From: Umezawaea endophytica
GTDB taxonomy: Bacteria; Actinomycetota; Actinomycetes; Mycobacteriales; Pseudonocardiaceae
DNA length: 64,000 nt
Assembly: GCF_025061645.1 (NCBI RefSeq)
Contig: NZ_JANYMP010000035.1
Span: forward strand, 24,923 to 88,922
Direction: 5' to 3'
Shown: piece by piece, positions 26,546-34,846 of the stretch
How positions within the stretch are numbered: position 1 is the stretch's first letter
Layout of the letters: each line of letters starts with the position of its first letter
Translations under genes and position numbers: made by a program
Notes under the pieces: generated by a model
Seen by the model: the letters and a program-made list of their open reading frames with translations, nothing else
What the model was told of the DNA's origin: nothing
Databases searched by the model: none

Positions 26546-27713
26546 ACTTCCGGACCTCGTCGTCGAAGTCCTCCACGCGGTCGCCGGACCCGTCCTCCGG
26601 GCCGGAGTCCTGCGGGGCGTGGACGTCCACCTCGGACGGTCTGACGTCCGCGTCGGAGTCCGACAGCAGGGAGCGGATGCCGGAGTTCAGCACGGCCAGC
26701 AGCGGCACGGCCAGCAGCGCGCCCGCGATGCCGCCGACGACCAGGCCCGCGGTGATCGCGAGGACCACGGCCAGCGGGTGCAGCTTCACCGCGCGGCCGA
26801 GCAGCAGCGGCTGGAGCACGTGGCTCTCGAGCTGCATCACGCCGATCAGGACGGCGAACACGATCAGCGCGGCGACCGGGCCGTTCGCCACGAGGGCGAT
26901 CAGGACCGCCACCGCGCCGGTGATCACCGCGCCGATGATCGGGATGAACGCGCCGAGGAACACCAGCGCCGACAGCGGCACGACCAGCGGCACGCCGACC
27001 AGCCACAGGCCGATGCCCACGCCGACGGCGTCCACCACGGCCACCGCGGCCGTGGCGCGCACGTAGCTGACCAGGGAGGCGAAGCCGCGCCTGCCCGCGA
27101 CGTCCGCGCGCGCCCGGACGTCGCGCGGCACGGCGCGCACGACGAAGCGCCAGATCCCGTCGCCGTCGTGCAGGAAGAAGATGAGGGTGAACAGGGCCAG
27201 CAGCAGGCCGGTCAGCAGCTCGCCGACGGTCGCCGCGGTGGTCAGCGCGCCCGAGGTGATCTCGGCCTGGTTCTCCTTGATCGTGTTGAGCGCGTTGTCC
27301 AGGTACTGCTGGAGCTGGACGTCGCTCAGGTGCAGCGGGCCGTCCTTGAGCCAGCCGCGGATCGTGTCGAGGCTCGCCGACACCTGCGTCTGGAGCTCCG
27401 GCAGGCCCTTGGAGAACTCGGTGATCACGAACGTGAGCACGCCGCCGACCACGGCGATGCCGCCGATCAGCACCAGGCCCGCCGCGAGGCCGCGCGGCAC
27501 GCGCATCTGGACGAGGCTCGACACCATGGGCGACAGCAGCGCCGCCAGCAGCAGGGCGATGGCCACCGGGATCACGATGGTGGCCAGGAACGACACCACG
27601 TTGGCGACCACGTAGAGGGCCGCGACCACCGCGACGAACCGCCAGCTCAGCGCGGCGCTGACGCGCAGCAGCCTCGGCACGCGGTTGCTGATCTCCGATT
27701 CCGGTCCAGTCAC
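26535..27713 (-). CDS. AI-2E transporter family membrane protein
   Basis: A 392-residue permease of the AI-2E/TerC-like exporter family (Pfam AI-2E_transport). It has an initial helix pair (residues about 20-75), a soluble stretch with D-V-Q-L-Q-Q-Y-L-D-N, and a C-terminal helical bundle containing L-G-A-F-I-P-I-I-G-A-V-I-T-G and E-S-H-V-L-Q-P-L-L-L-G-R-A-V-K-L-H-P, the two best conserved motifs of the family. The last 40 residues are a hydrophilic acidic tail. GTG 27713 is the first start consistent with the family N-terminus. Real substrates of most members are unknown; some are sodium/proton antiporters. Divergent from the beta-helix protein. Confidence 0.88.
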   Translation of the reverse strand: MTGPESEISNRVPRLLRVSAALSWRFVAVVAALYVVANVVSFLATIVIPVAIALLLAALLSPMVSSLVQMRVPRGLAAGLVLIGGIAVVGGVLTFVITEFSKGLPELQTQVSASLDTIRGWLKDGPLHLSDVQLQQYLDNALNTIKENQAEITSGALTTAATVGELLTGLLLALFTLIFFLHDGDGIWRFVVRAVPRDVRARADVAGRRGFASLVSYVRATAAVAVVDAVGVGIGLWLVGVPLVVPLSALVFLGAFIPIIGAVITGAVAVLIALVANGPVAALIVFAVLIGVMQLESHVLQPLLLGRAVKLHPLAVVLAITAGLVVGGIAGALLAVPLLAVLNSGIRSLLSDSDADVRPSEVDVHAPQDSGPEDGSGDRVEDFDDEVRKFKE

Positions 27714-27789
27714 GCTGGTCACCGTATCCCGCAGACCACTGGTCAGCACCGCAGTCGAGGTGATCAGATCTTGTCGGAGGGGGAGGTCG

Positions 27790-30003
27790 ATGGACGACGA
27801 GTTGACCGAGGTGGAGCGCCGGGTGTGCTCGGCGTTCGCGTCCGGCACGCCGATCGACCTGTCCGCGGGCACCAAGGACAGGGCCGAGCGCACCGTCCGC
27901 GGGACCGTGCTGACCGACCTGCTCAACGGCGTGTACCGGGTGGCGGGCCCCGGTGTGCCCGCGCTGCGGCTCACCGGCGCGAACGTCGTGGGCCGGTTCG
28001 CGTTGGAGGGCGCCCGCCTGCGCACCGTGATCGACCTGCGGGAATGCGTGTTCGAGCAGCCGCCGGACCTGCGCATGGCGTACCTGGTCGGCCTGCGGAT
28101 GCGCGGCTGCCGCGTGCCCGGCCTGTGGGCGCGCAACCTCCGGGTCGCCAGCGACCTCGTGCTGGAGGCCGGGTTCACCAGCGACGGCGTGGTCGACCTG
28201 ACCGACGCGACCGTCAACGGCACGCTGCGGCTCGCGGGCGCGGTGCTGCGCAGTCGCGGAGATCACGCCCTGCTCGCCGCGCGCGTCCGCGTGTCCGGCT
28301 CGATCCAGGCCATCGCGCTGCGGGCGAACGGCGAGGTGCGGCTGCGCGGCGCGAACGTCGGCGGCAGCGTCCACCTCGGCGGCGCGCGGCTGGTGAACCC
28401 CGCGCAGGACGCGCTGGAGGCCACGGGCATCGTCATCGCGGGCAACCTGTTCTGCGACGCCGAGGGCGGCCGGTTCACCGCCGAGGGCAGGGTGCTGCTC
28501 GACGGCGCCCGCGTCGGCGGCGACGTCATCTTCTCCGGCGCGCGGCTGCGGTCCACCGTCGCCGTCGACCGGCCGGTGCTGGTGATCCCGCGCGGCACGG
28601 CCGACGAGGCCGCGGCGCTCGTCGCCGACCGGATCAAGGTCGACGGCAACGTCGAGCTGGACGACGGGTTCACCTCGTCCGGCGCGGTCCGGCTGCCGAA
28701 CGCCGACATCGGCGGCTACCTCCGGATGTCCGGCGCGGTCATCGGCCAGCCGGACGTGCTCGAAGAGCTGGAGGACCTGACCGGCGTCGTCGTGCACCGC
28801 ATCCCGGTCGCGCTGCACGCCGACGGCATCCAGGTGCGCGGCGACGTGGAGGCCCGCGGCGCGGTCAACGGCGGGTTCACGGGTGACGGCGCGCACGAGT
28901 CGGCGCTGCGCGCCTACGGGCAGGTGCGGCTGGTCGACGCGCACGTGCGCGGCAGCATGAGCCTGTCCGGCGTGCAGCTCAACGGGCCGGGCATCGACGT
29001 CCTGTTCGCCGACCGGCTCCGCGTCGGCGGCACCCTGTTCCTGCGCGACCTCCGGGCCAAGGGCTCGGTGCGGCTCCAGAACGCGCACATCGGCTCCACG
29101 CTCGACTGCTCGGGCGCGAAGCTGACCCACCCGCGCCGCCGCGCGGACGGCACGGTGAAGCCGTCGCTGGACGCCCGCGTCTCCAGCATCGGCAAGGACC
29201 TCCTGTGCAGCTTCGGCTTCCAGGCGGACGGCGGTGTGCGGATCCGGCTGGCCGAGGTCAGCAAGATGGCGACGTTCGCGGGCGCCAACCTGGGCGGGCC
29301 GGGCAGCGACATCGCGCTCAACGCGTACGGCCTCCAGGTGCACCAGTTGGTGCTGCGGCTCTCCGACAAGCAGGTCCCGGTCGGCCGCGTGGTGCTGACC
29401 AGGGTCAGGGCGACGTCGGTGTCGGACGGGCCGGGGCTGTGGGCGGCGACCGGCGGCGTCGACGTGGAGGACTTCAGCTTCGACTCGATCTCCGCGTCGC
29501 CGGAGGTCGACGTGCGCACCCGGCTGCGGTGGCTGCGGGAGGTGCAGCCGGACTTCGCGCCCGGCCCGTACGAGCAGTTGGCGGCGGTCTACCGGGACGG
29601 CGGCGAGGAGGAGTTGGCGCAGCACGTGCAGTTGGAGAAGCAGCACCGGCGCTACTCCGAGCTGGGCAGGGCGGGCCAGGTCTGGGGGTTCCTCCAGCGG
29701 TGGACGGTCGGCTACGGCTACCGGCCGTGGCTGGCCATCGCGTGGCTCGGCGTGTTCTGGCTCGGCGGGGCGCTCTGGTTCAACTGGCACGAGATGGTCA
29801 GGCTCAACTCCGACGAGGACCCGGTGTGGAACGCCTGGCTGCTGGCGGTGGACCTGCTGATCCCCATCGTCGACCTGGGCCAGGACGGGAAGTGGCAGTT
29901 CGTCGGGGCGTCGCAGTGGATCTCCAGCGTGCTGATCGCGGTCGGCTGGATCCTCGCCTCGACGGCGGCGGCGGGCGCGGCGCGGGTGCTCAAGCGGATC
30001 TGA
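27790..30003 (+). CDS. Beta-helix-like repeat protein with C-terminal membrane helices
   Basis: A 737-residue protein. Residues about 60-560 repeat a unit near 30 residues with regularly spaced hydrophobic strands, for example L-R-L-T-G-A-N-V-V-G-R, V-R-L-R-G-A-N-V-G-G-S-V-H-L-G-G-A-R-L, V-R-L-P-N-A-D-I-G-G-Y-L-R-M-S-G-A and V-R-L-Q-N-A-H-I-G-S-T-L-D-C-S-G-A. This looks like a bactofilin- or pentapeptide-style solenoid. Residues about 575-640 are helical, and two hydrophobic helices at about 655-680 and 705-735 anchor the end. Homologues in Streptomyces are often labelled membrane-associated oxidoreductase without evidence; no redox motif is seen. GGAGGG lies upstream of ATG 27790. Function unknown. 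Confidence 0.75.
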   Translation: MDDELTEVERRVCSAFASGTPIDLSAGTKDRAERTVRGTVLTDLLNGVYRVAGPGVPALRLTGANVVGRFALEGARLRTVIDLRECVFEQPPDLRMAYLVGLRMRGCRVPGLWARNLRVASDLVLEAGFTSDGVVDLTDATVNGTLRLAGAVLRSRGDHALLAARVRVSGSIQAIALRANGEVRLRGANVGGSVHLGGARLVNPAQDALEATGIVIAGNLFCDAEGGRFTAEGRVLLDGARVGGDVIFSGARLRSTVAVDRPVLVIPRGTADEAAALVADRIKVDGNVELDDGFTSSGAVRLPNADIGGYLRMSGAVIGQPDVLEELEDLTGVVVHRIPVALHADGIQVRGDVEARGAVNGGFTGDGAHESALRAYGQVRLVDAHVRGSMSLSGVQLNGPGIDVLFADRLRVGGTLFLRDLRAKGSVRLQNAHIGSTLDCSGAKLTHPRRRADGTVKPSLDARVSSIGKDLLCSFGFQADGGVRIRLAEVSKMATFAGANLGGPGSDIALNAYGLQVHQLVLRLSDKQVPVGRVVLTRVRATSVSDGPGLWAATGGVDVEDFSFDSISASPEVDVRTRLRWLREVQPDFAPGPYEQLAAVYRDGGEEELAQHVQLEKQHRRYSELGRAGQVWGFLQRWTVGYGYRPWLAIAWLGVFWLGGALWFNWHEMVRLNSDEDPVWNAWLLAVDLLIPIVDLGQDGKWQFVGASQWISSVLIAVGWILASTAAAGAARVLKRI

Positions 30004-30136
30004 CGCGCGGTGGATCAGTCACACGATGTGACGAATCATCACGCTGAGACGTGCGGTGCTCCCGTTCTTCCTGGCACGCTCACGACGTCGACTTGACCAC
30101 TGCGGTCGACGACCCAGTCAAGGTGGAGGTACCCAG

Positions 30137-30982
30137 TTGTCTGCTGCGGACCAGCGAGCGGGGATGGGGGCGCGCCGTGTTCGGCGTGCCTTCAGCCGTG
30201 CTCTCCTGGTCCTCGGCGGCGCGGTGGCAGGCACTGCCGCCGCCTGGGTGCTCTCCACGGCAACGGCGGCCGCCGAGGCGCCGGGCCTAGACGTGGTGAC
30301 GGCGGTGACCGCCCAGGCGCCGCAGCACTCGCTCACCGAGCTGCTGCCCGCCCCGGTGAGCACCGCGGTCGCCCCGGTGGTCGCGCCGGTCACCCAGACC
30401 GTGGCTGAGGTCGATCAGGCACTGCGCGTCGAGCAGGAGAAGGCGCGCGCTGCCACCACCCCGAGCATCGACGCCGTCGCAGGCCAACTCCGCGACGGCC
30501 TCGACGGGGTGGGGTCCTGGATCGCGCCGCGTTGGGCGGAAGTCCTCAACCCCGACGCGCCGCTCCCGGTCGGCGGGACCGCGAACACCGTGCCCGAGGC
30601 GTCCTCCCCGATCGGCGACAGCGTCGCCCCGGTTTCGGTGGGCACGCCCGTCGTGGAGGCCTCGGCCACGCCGTACTCGCGGTTCGACGACCAGTGGGCG
30701 CAGCAGTCCTCTCCCCCGCGCACCGCGCCGGGTGACGACTCGCGCCCCGCTTTCCCCGGAGACCGCTCTCCGGTGCCGTTCGCCCCGTTCGTCCCGCCGG
30801 TCAACGTGCCGGTGCACTGCTCTTGCGGTGGCGACGGTTCCGGTTCGGCGGGCAGCAACAACTCGGCCGCTCAGGCCGCGTTCGTCAACGCCTACGACTC
30901 CGCTGTGGCTCGGGCGCTCAAGCCCACCACCGAGCGGATCTCCGTGCTTCCGGGAAAGCAGCCCGGCAGCACCCCTGACTGA
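30137..30982 (+). CDS. Secreted Ala/Pro/Thr-rich hypothetical protein
   Basis: A 281-residue protein not recognised. TTG 30137 is preferred because GGTGGAGGT (30122-30130) sits six bases upstream; ATG at 30164 is possible. The N-terminus is charged (A-R-R-V-R-R-A-F-S-R) then hydrophobic (A-L-L-V-L-G-G-A-V-A-G-T-A-A-A-W-V-L-S), ending A-A-A-E-A, a likely signal peptide or Tat-like leader. The mature part is Pro/Val/Ser-rich and low in structure, with one Cys pair in V-H-C-S-C-G-G-D. It lies 194 bases before a second secreted protein and both may belong to the cell surface. Confidence 0.65.
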   Translation: MSAADQRAGMGARRVRRAFSRALLVLGGAVAGTAAAWVLSTATAAAEAPGLDVVTAVTAQAPQHSLTELLPAPVSTAVAPVVAPVTQTVAEVDQALRVEQEKARAATTPSIDAVAGQLRDGLDGVGSWIAPRWAEVLNPDAPLPVGGTANTVPEASSPIGDSVAPVSVGTPVVEASATPYSRFDDQWAQQSSPPRTAPGDDSRPAFPGDRSPVPFAPFVPPVNVPVHCSCGGDGSGSAGSNNSAAQAAFVNAYDSAVARALKPTTERISVLPGKQPGSTPD

Positions 30983-31000
30983 TCTGAGCGCGCGGTCCTA

Positions 31001-31017
31001 GCAGCGTCCCACGCTGC
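31001..31017 (+). terminator. Weak hairpin after the first secreted protein gene
   Basis: GCAGCGT-CCC-ACGCTGC forms a 7-bp stem with a 3-base loop, 19 bases after the stop. No T-run follows. It could be a partial terminator before the next secreted protein gene. Confidence 0.35.
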
Positions 31018-31176
31018 CTAGGTAATCGACCGGCGCGCTCTTGTTCTGCGCTCCTTTGTTGGTCGAGATGCCCGCGCCTCCAGCCGTCCTCGATCTGGGT
31101 GGCCCGCCTTCGACGCCCTCGCGTCCGGCCATCCGCCTCATCCCCCCGCAAGGGAACAAAGGAAAAAGGAGTCTCA

Positions 31177-33768
31177 ATGCAGACCTGGGCAAAGCGCGGA
31201 ATCCAGTCCGCGCTTGTGACTGGTGGTTTGCTGATGCTCGGAACGGGCATCGCTTCTGCCCAGGAGAACGTCAACCCCGACACTCCGCCGTCGACCATCG
31301 ACGGCGCGGTCGCGGTGCCGCTCGACATCGAGCAGAACTCGTTCAGCTTCCCCGAGGTCCAGTACTACCTGCCCGAGTTCCACGACGGCGCGGAGTCGGA
31401 CCTGTACAACGGCACGAACCCGCTGTTCCGCCAGCCGGGTGACCGCGTCGAAACGAAGTACGCCACCCGCGGCACCGCCACCCCCGACTCGGGTGCGCGG
31501 AGCCTGGACACGTCGACCGGCTCCCCGAAGGCCGTCGACGCCGACTCGGTTCCGACGAACTGGGCACCGTCCGCGGCCGACGGCGGCACCACCCCCGCGT
31601 GGGCGCAGCCCAGCGGCAACCCCGCCACCGCGGCGACCGCGACCAACCCCGCCGCGGGAGTCTCCGCGAACCCGGTCCAGACGTCCGGGTTCGCCCCCGA
31701 CAAGCCCCAGACGCTGGCGGGTGTCGTGGGCGGCGCACTGCCTGTCCCGCTGGCCGGTGACGCGGCGGCGGCGCTCGGTGACACGGCGATCGAGCAGGTC
31801 AACGACGTGGCCGCCGACGCGGCCGACGGTCAGTCGAGCGGTGACGGGTCGGAGCTCGTCGCCAACCCCCTCCAGCTCTCGCCGGAGGAGGAGGTCGAGG
31901 ACGTCGTCTCGGGCGACGCCGTCCAGGACCCCACCGAGACCTTCAGCCTGGTCGGCGAGATCGCCGAGCCGGTGACCAGCGCGGCGGACGAGAGGGTCGC
32001 CGAGACCGACGCCCCGCTGACCGTCGACGACGGCACCACGACGCTGTCGGGCAGCATCTTCGAGGTCCCGACCTCGAACCCCACGCAGGTGTTGGACAAC
32101 GCCTCGTCGAACGTCGAGTCCGCGGTGGACTCCACGCCCGACGAGGCCGAGATCAGCGACGGCGTCGAGAGCGCCGCCGCGGAGGACGCGATGCCGATCC
32201 TGGAAGCGTCGATCGCCCAGGCCTTCGAAGCGCTCGTCGCGGGCGGCGAGGCAGCGGGCGGGTACAGCTCGATCCCCGGTGGTGACCTCACGACCATCAC
32301 CGACGGCGCGGCCGACGCCCCGCTGTCCGGCGACCTGGTCGAAGCCCCGGCCGACCTCGACGCGCGGGCACTGGGCGACCCGGTGCCCGCCGAGACCCTG
32401 AACACCGGCGACGTCACCGCGAGCGACGTCACGGCCCCGGTCCAGTCCGCCGTGCAGGTCTACGACGTGCCGGGCAACGTGCTGGGCGACTCGCTCACCA
32501 ACGTCTACACCAGGGCTCCTCAGCTCACGCCCGAGGAGACCGAGGCGGCCAACCTGGCGCGCGGTGTGCAGATCCCGAAGAGCATCGACAGCCTGCTCGA
32601 ATCGACCGACCTGCCCGGCCTGAGCGGTCTCGGCAGGTTGCCGATCCAGCGCGACACGCTGGCGCCCCGCAACCTCCAGCAGGCGGAGGTCGCCCAGTTC
32701 CCGGAGATCCCGTTCTCCACGATGCGGGGCGGCGTGCCGGTGCCGTCCGACGTGCTCGACTCCGTGCTCCGCACCGCCACCGCCAAGGCCGTCCAGTTGA
32801 CGGCCGAGGAGACCGAGGCGGCCAACCTGGCCCGTGGCGTGCAGATCGCGAAGAGCATCGACAGCCTGCTCGAATCGACCGATGTGCCCAACCTGACCGC
32901 GTTCGAGGTCCCCGCTCCGCGCGGTCCTCTGAGCCCCCGAGTGGAGGCCACGATTCCCGACGCCCCGACGGTGAACGGCGTGCCCGTGCCGGTCGGCCAG
33001 ACCGCGGGCCAGGCGTCCGACGGTGTCAACCAGACCGCCGGTGGCGTGAACGAGGTTTCCGGTGGCGTCGGCCAGGTGTCCGGTGGCACGGGCAAGCTCG
33101 CCCGCGGCATCGGCGAGGCCGACCTGTCCCCGTCGACCCCGCCTTCCGGCCAGTCGATCAGCACCCGCGGTGTGTCCATGACCGGTGACGCCCTGCCCGT
33201 CACGCCCCAGTTCGCGGTCGACCGCGCGTCGGACGCCGCGGCGCTGACCAAGATGGGGCTGCCGACCGGCAGCTACTTCGAGAAGGTCTCCGACACGACC
33301 GGATCCGACCCGGCGGGTCAGGCCGAGCGTGCGGCCAACACCCTGTCCGACACCGCGGCCTCGGTCGCGCCCGCCGTGCCGAACCAGCACGTCAACCTGA
33401 CCGAGGAGCGTTCCTTCAGCGGCTCGCTGCCCGCCGAGGGCGACGCGGGCTTCGGCACGGTCCCGGTCCTCAAGAGCCTGATCCCGCTCGGCTCGTCCGG
33501 TCGCAACCTGACCTCGACGCCGCGGCTCCCGGTGACGGCCCCGGCCGCGCCCGCCGTCGTGCCCGCGGTGCCGGTGTCGCAGCCGCGCGCGATGTCCAGC
33601 GGCGTCCCGCTGGAGGACATCAAGCTCAACCCGACGAGCAGCTACGCCGACGTCCCGATCATCCCGGTCGGGCAGCGCAACTTCCCGGCCTCGGCTCTCG
33701 CAGGCCTGGACACCAGGACGATGTTCGGTTCGCTGGACGACACCGTCCAGTTCGAGCGCGTCAAGTGA
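31177..33768 (+). CDS. Large secreted acidic Ala/Thr/Val-rich protein
   Basis: An 863-residue protein of unknown function. The N-terminal signal peptide is clear (M-Q-T-W-A-K-R-G-I-Q-S-A-L-V, then hydrophobic, A-S-A cleavage before Q-E-N). The mature protein is acidic, low in Cys and Trp, and rich in disordered Asp/Glu/Pro/Thr stretches. Residues about 449-479 (L-T-P-E-E-T-E-A-A-N-L-A-R-G-V-Q and S-I-D-S-L-L-E-S-T) recur nearly unchanged at about 540-570. A short G-G-V-x-x-V/T-S/A-G repeat lies at about 612-650. AAAGGAG precedes ATG 31177. No sortase motif or C-terminal membrane helix, so it is released or loosely held. Possibly a Pseudonocardiales-specific coat or wall protein. Confidence 0.72.
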   Translation: MQTWAKRGIQSALVTGGLLMLGTGIASAQENVNPDTPPSTIDGAVAVPLDIEQNSFSFPEVQYYLPEFHDGAESDLYNGTNPLFRQPGDRVETKYATRGTATPDSGARSLDTSTGSPKAVDADSVPTNWAPSAADGGTTPAWAQPSGNPATAATATNPAAGVSANPVQTSGFAPDKPQTLAGVVGGALPVPLAGDAAAALGDTAIEQVNDVAADAADGQSSGDGSELVANPLQLSPEEEVEDVVSGDAVQDPTETFSLVGEIAEPVTSAADERVAETDAPLTVDDGTTTLSGSIFEVPTSNPTQVLDNASSNVESAVDSTPDEAEISDGVESAAAEDAMPILEASIAQAFEALVAGGEAAGGYSSIPGGDLTTITDGAADAPLSGDLVEAPADLDARALGDPVPAETLNTGDVTASDVTAPVQSAVQVYDVPGNVLGDSLTNVYTRAPQLTPEETEAANLARGVQIPKSIDSLLESTDLPGLSGLGRLPIQRDTLAPRNLQQAEVAQFPEIPFSTMRGGVPVPSDVLDSVLRTATAKAVQLTAEETEAANLARGVQIAKSIDSLLESTDVPNLTAFEVPAPRGPLSPRVEATIPDAPTVNGVPVPVGQTAGQASDGVNQTAGGVNEVSGGVGQVSGGTGKLARGIGEADLSPSTPPSGQSISTRGVSMTGDALPVTPQFAVDRASDAAALTKMGLPTGSYFEKVSDTTGSDPAGQAERAANTLSDTAASVAPAVPNQHVNLTEERSFSGSLPAEGDAGFGTVPVLKSLIPLGSSGRNLTSTPRLPVTAPAAPAVVPAVPVSQPRAMSSGVPLEDIKLNPTSSYADVPIIPVGQRNFPASALAGLDTRTMFGSLDDTVQFERVK
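32521..32886 (+). repeat. Two near-identical 93-bp blocks encoding a duplicated motif
   Basis: The segment 32521-32613 is repeated at 32794-32886, 273 bases downstream. Both encode L-T-x-E-E-T-E-A-A-N-L-A-R-G-V-Q-I and the following S-I-D-S-L-L-E-S-T-D, with only a few substitutions (Pro to Ala twice, Leu to Val). The DNA is as conserved as the protein, suggesting a recent duplication or gene conversion. Confidence 0.75.
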
Positions 33769-33801
33769 TCGACGTCAAGTGATCGCCGTCGAGTGATCGA
33801 C
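33760..33801. repeat. Three tandem 14-bp repeats spanning a stop codon
   Basis: GTCAAGTGATCGAC, GTCAAGTGATCGCC and GTCGAGTGATCGAC follow head to tail at the 3' end of the secreted protein gene. Each holds TGA, and because 14 is not a multiple of 3 the three stops (33766, 33780, 33794) fall in all three frames. Confidence 0.75.
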
Positions 33802-33822
33802 TGAGTCCTCCTCGGAGGAAGA

Positions 33823-33858
33823 CCTGGGCCCCCGGCGCACTCGCGTCGGGGGCCCAGG
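33823..33858. terminator. Bidirectional terminator hairpin
   Basis: CCTGGGCCCCCG (33823-33834) pairs perfectly with CGGGGGCCCAGG (33847-33858) around a 12-base loop. It lies between the convergent secreted-protein and PAS-GGDEF genes and can serve both. Confidence 0.8.
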
Positions 33859-33872
33859 CCCGTTTCCGGGGG

Positions 33873-34715
33873 TCATCCGCGCAGCCGTTCCTCCACGTTC
33901 GCGATGACCGAGTGCATCGGGGCGGCGCCGTCGCTGGTCACCCAGCAGACCCGCACACCGGGCCGGACGCGGGTGTGGGCCATCCGCACGGCCCGGCCCG
34001 CCAGTTCGCGCACGCGTTCCGCGACCGCCTCGCCCGACCCGCACGGGTGCTCGGCGATGACGGCGAACTCGTCGCCCCCGTACCTGGCCACGGTGTAGTC
34101 CTCCCGCAGGCCTTCCCGCAGGCGGCCACCGATGGTGGTCAGCAGTTCGTCGCCCCGGTGGAAACCGTGCTCCGCGTTGACCCCGGCCAGGTGGTGCACG
34201 TCGACCAGCACGAGCGTCACCACCGTTCCGTGGGTGCGCGCCCTGGCCAGGGCCTGGTCGAGCCGGTCGTGCAGGAGAGCCCGACCGGGCAGGCCGGTCA
34301 ACGGGTCCACCAGCCCCCGGCTGTGCGGCACGTCCGTGTGCACCGGCTGGAGGAACGCCACCACCCGCGACTCGCCGCGCACCTCCAGCGGATGGCACTC
34401 GGCCCAGAGTTGGACGTGCGGCAGCCCGGCCCGCACGACGGCGACCGGCAGCGTCAGCACGGACCCGGTCCGCAGCACCTGCGACGCGATCTCCCGCCGG
34501 TTCGGCAGCGGCGCCCCGGAGTCGTCCCGCACGGACCACCCCAGCGGGCGGTGGCCCGACACCAGTTCCTCGGAGCGCAACCCCAGCAGATCAGCGGCCA
34601 ACCGATTTCCCGCCAGCACGTCCCCGAGCGCGTCCATCAGCACGACGCCGACGGGCAACTCGGCGATCAAGTCGTCCCACACCGGGCGGGTGGGGGCTGT
34701 CTGCGCGGTACGCAT
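33873..34715 (-). CDS. PAS-GGDEF diguanylate cyclase-like protein (soluble)
   Basis: A 280-residue protein without membrane helices. Residues about 15-110 form a PAS-like domain (L-P-V-G-V-V-L-M-D-A-L-G-D-V-L-A-G-N-R). Residues about 125-278 are a GGDEF domain (V-D-P-L-T-G-L-P-G-R-A-L-L, then A-R-Y-G-G-D-E-F-A-V). The active-site loop is intact, but the metal/substrate helix reads D-V-H-H-L-A-G-V-N-A rather than the usual D-x-D-x-F-K-x-V-N-D and there is no R-x-x-D inhibitory site, so activity is uncertain and product inhibition unlikely. ATG 34715 is the first start giving the PAS domain. Confidence 0.82.
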   Translation of the reverse strand: MRTAQTAPTRPVWDDLIAELPVGVVLMDALGDVLAGNRLAADLLGLRSEELVSGHRPLGWSVRDDSGAPLPNRREIASQVLRTGSVLTLPVAVVRAGLPHVQLWAECHPLEVRGESRVVAFLQPVHTDVPHSRGLVDPLTGLPGRALLHDRLDQALARARTHGTVVTLVLVDVHHLAGVNAEHGFHRGDELLTTIGGRLREGLREDYTVARYGGDEFAVIAEHPCGSGEAVAERVRELAGRAVRMAHTRVRPGVRVCWVTSDGAAPMHSVIANVEERLRG

Positions 34716-34846
34716 GGGGCTCGTGCCTCCCGCTGGCTGCCATGGCCTGTTCGTGAAGAGCTTCCCCGCAGGTAGCAGCCATTTCAATAGGCCCAATGAC
34801 ACCCAGTTCGGTGATCTTTTGGTCCTGGACGCAGGGGTGTGAGGCG

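Noticed and set aside
25921-29790. Minus-strand frame of 1289 codons
   Set aside because: It crosses four real genes on both strands and has no domain or hydrophobic pattern; a GC-bias artefact.
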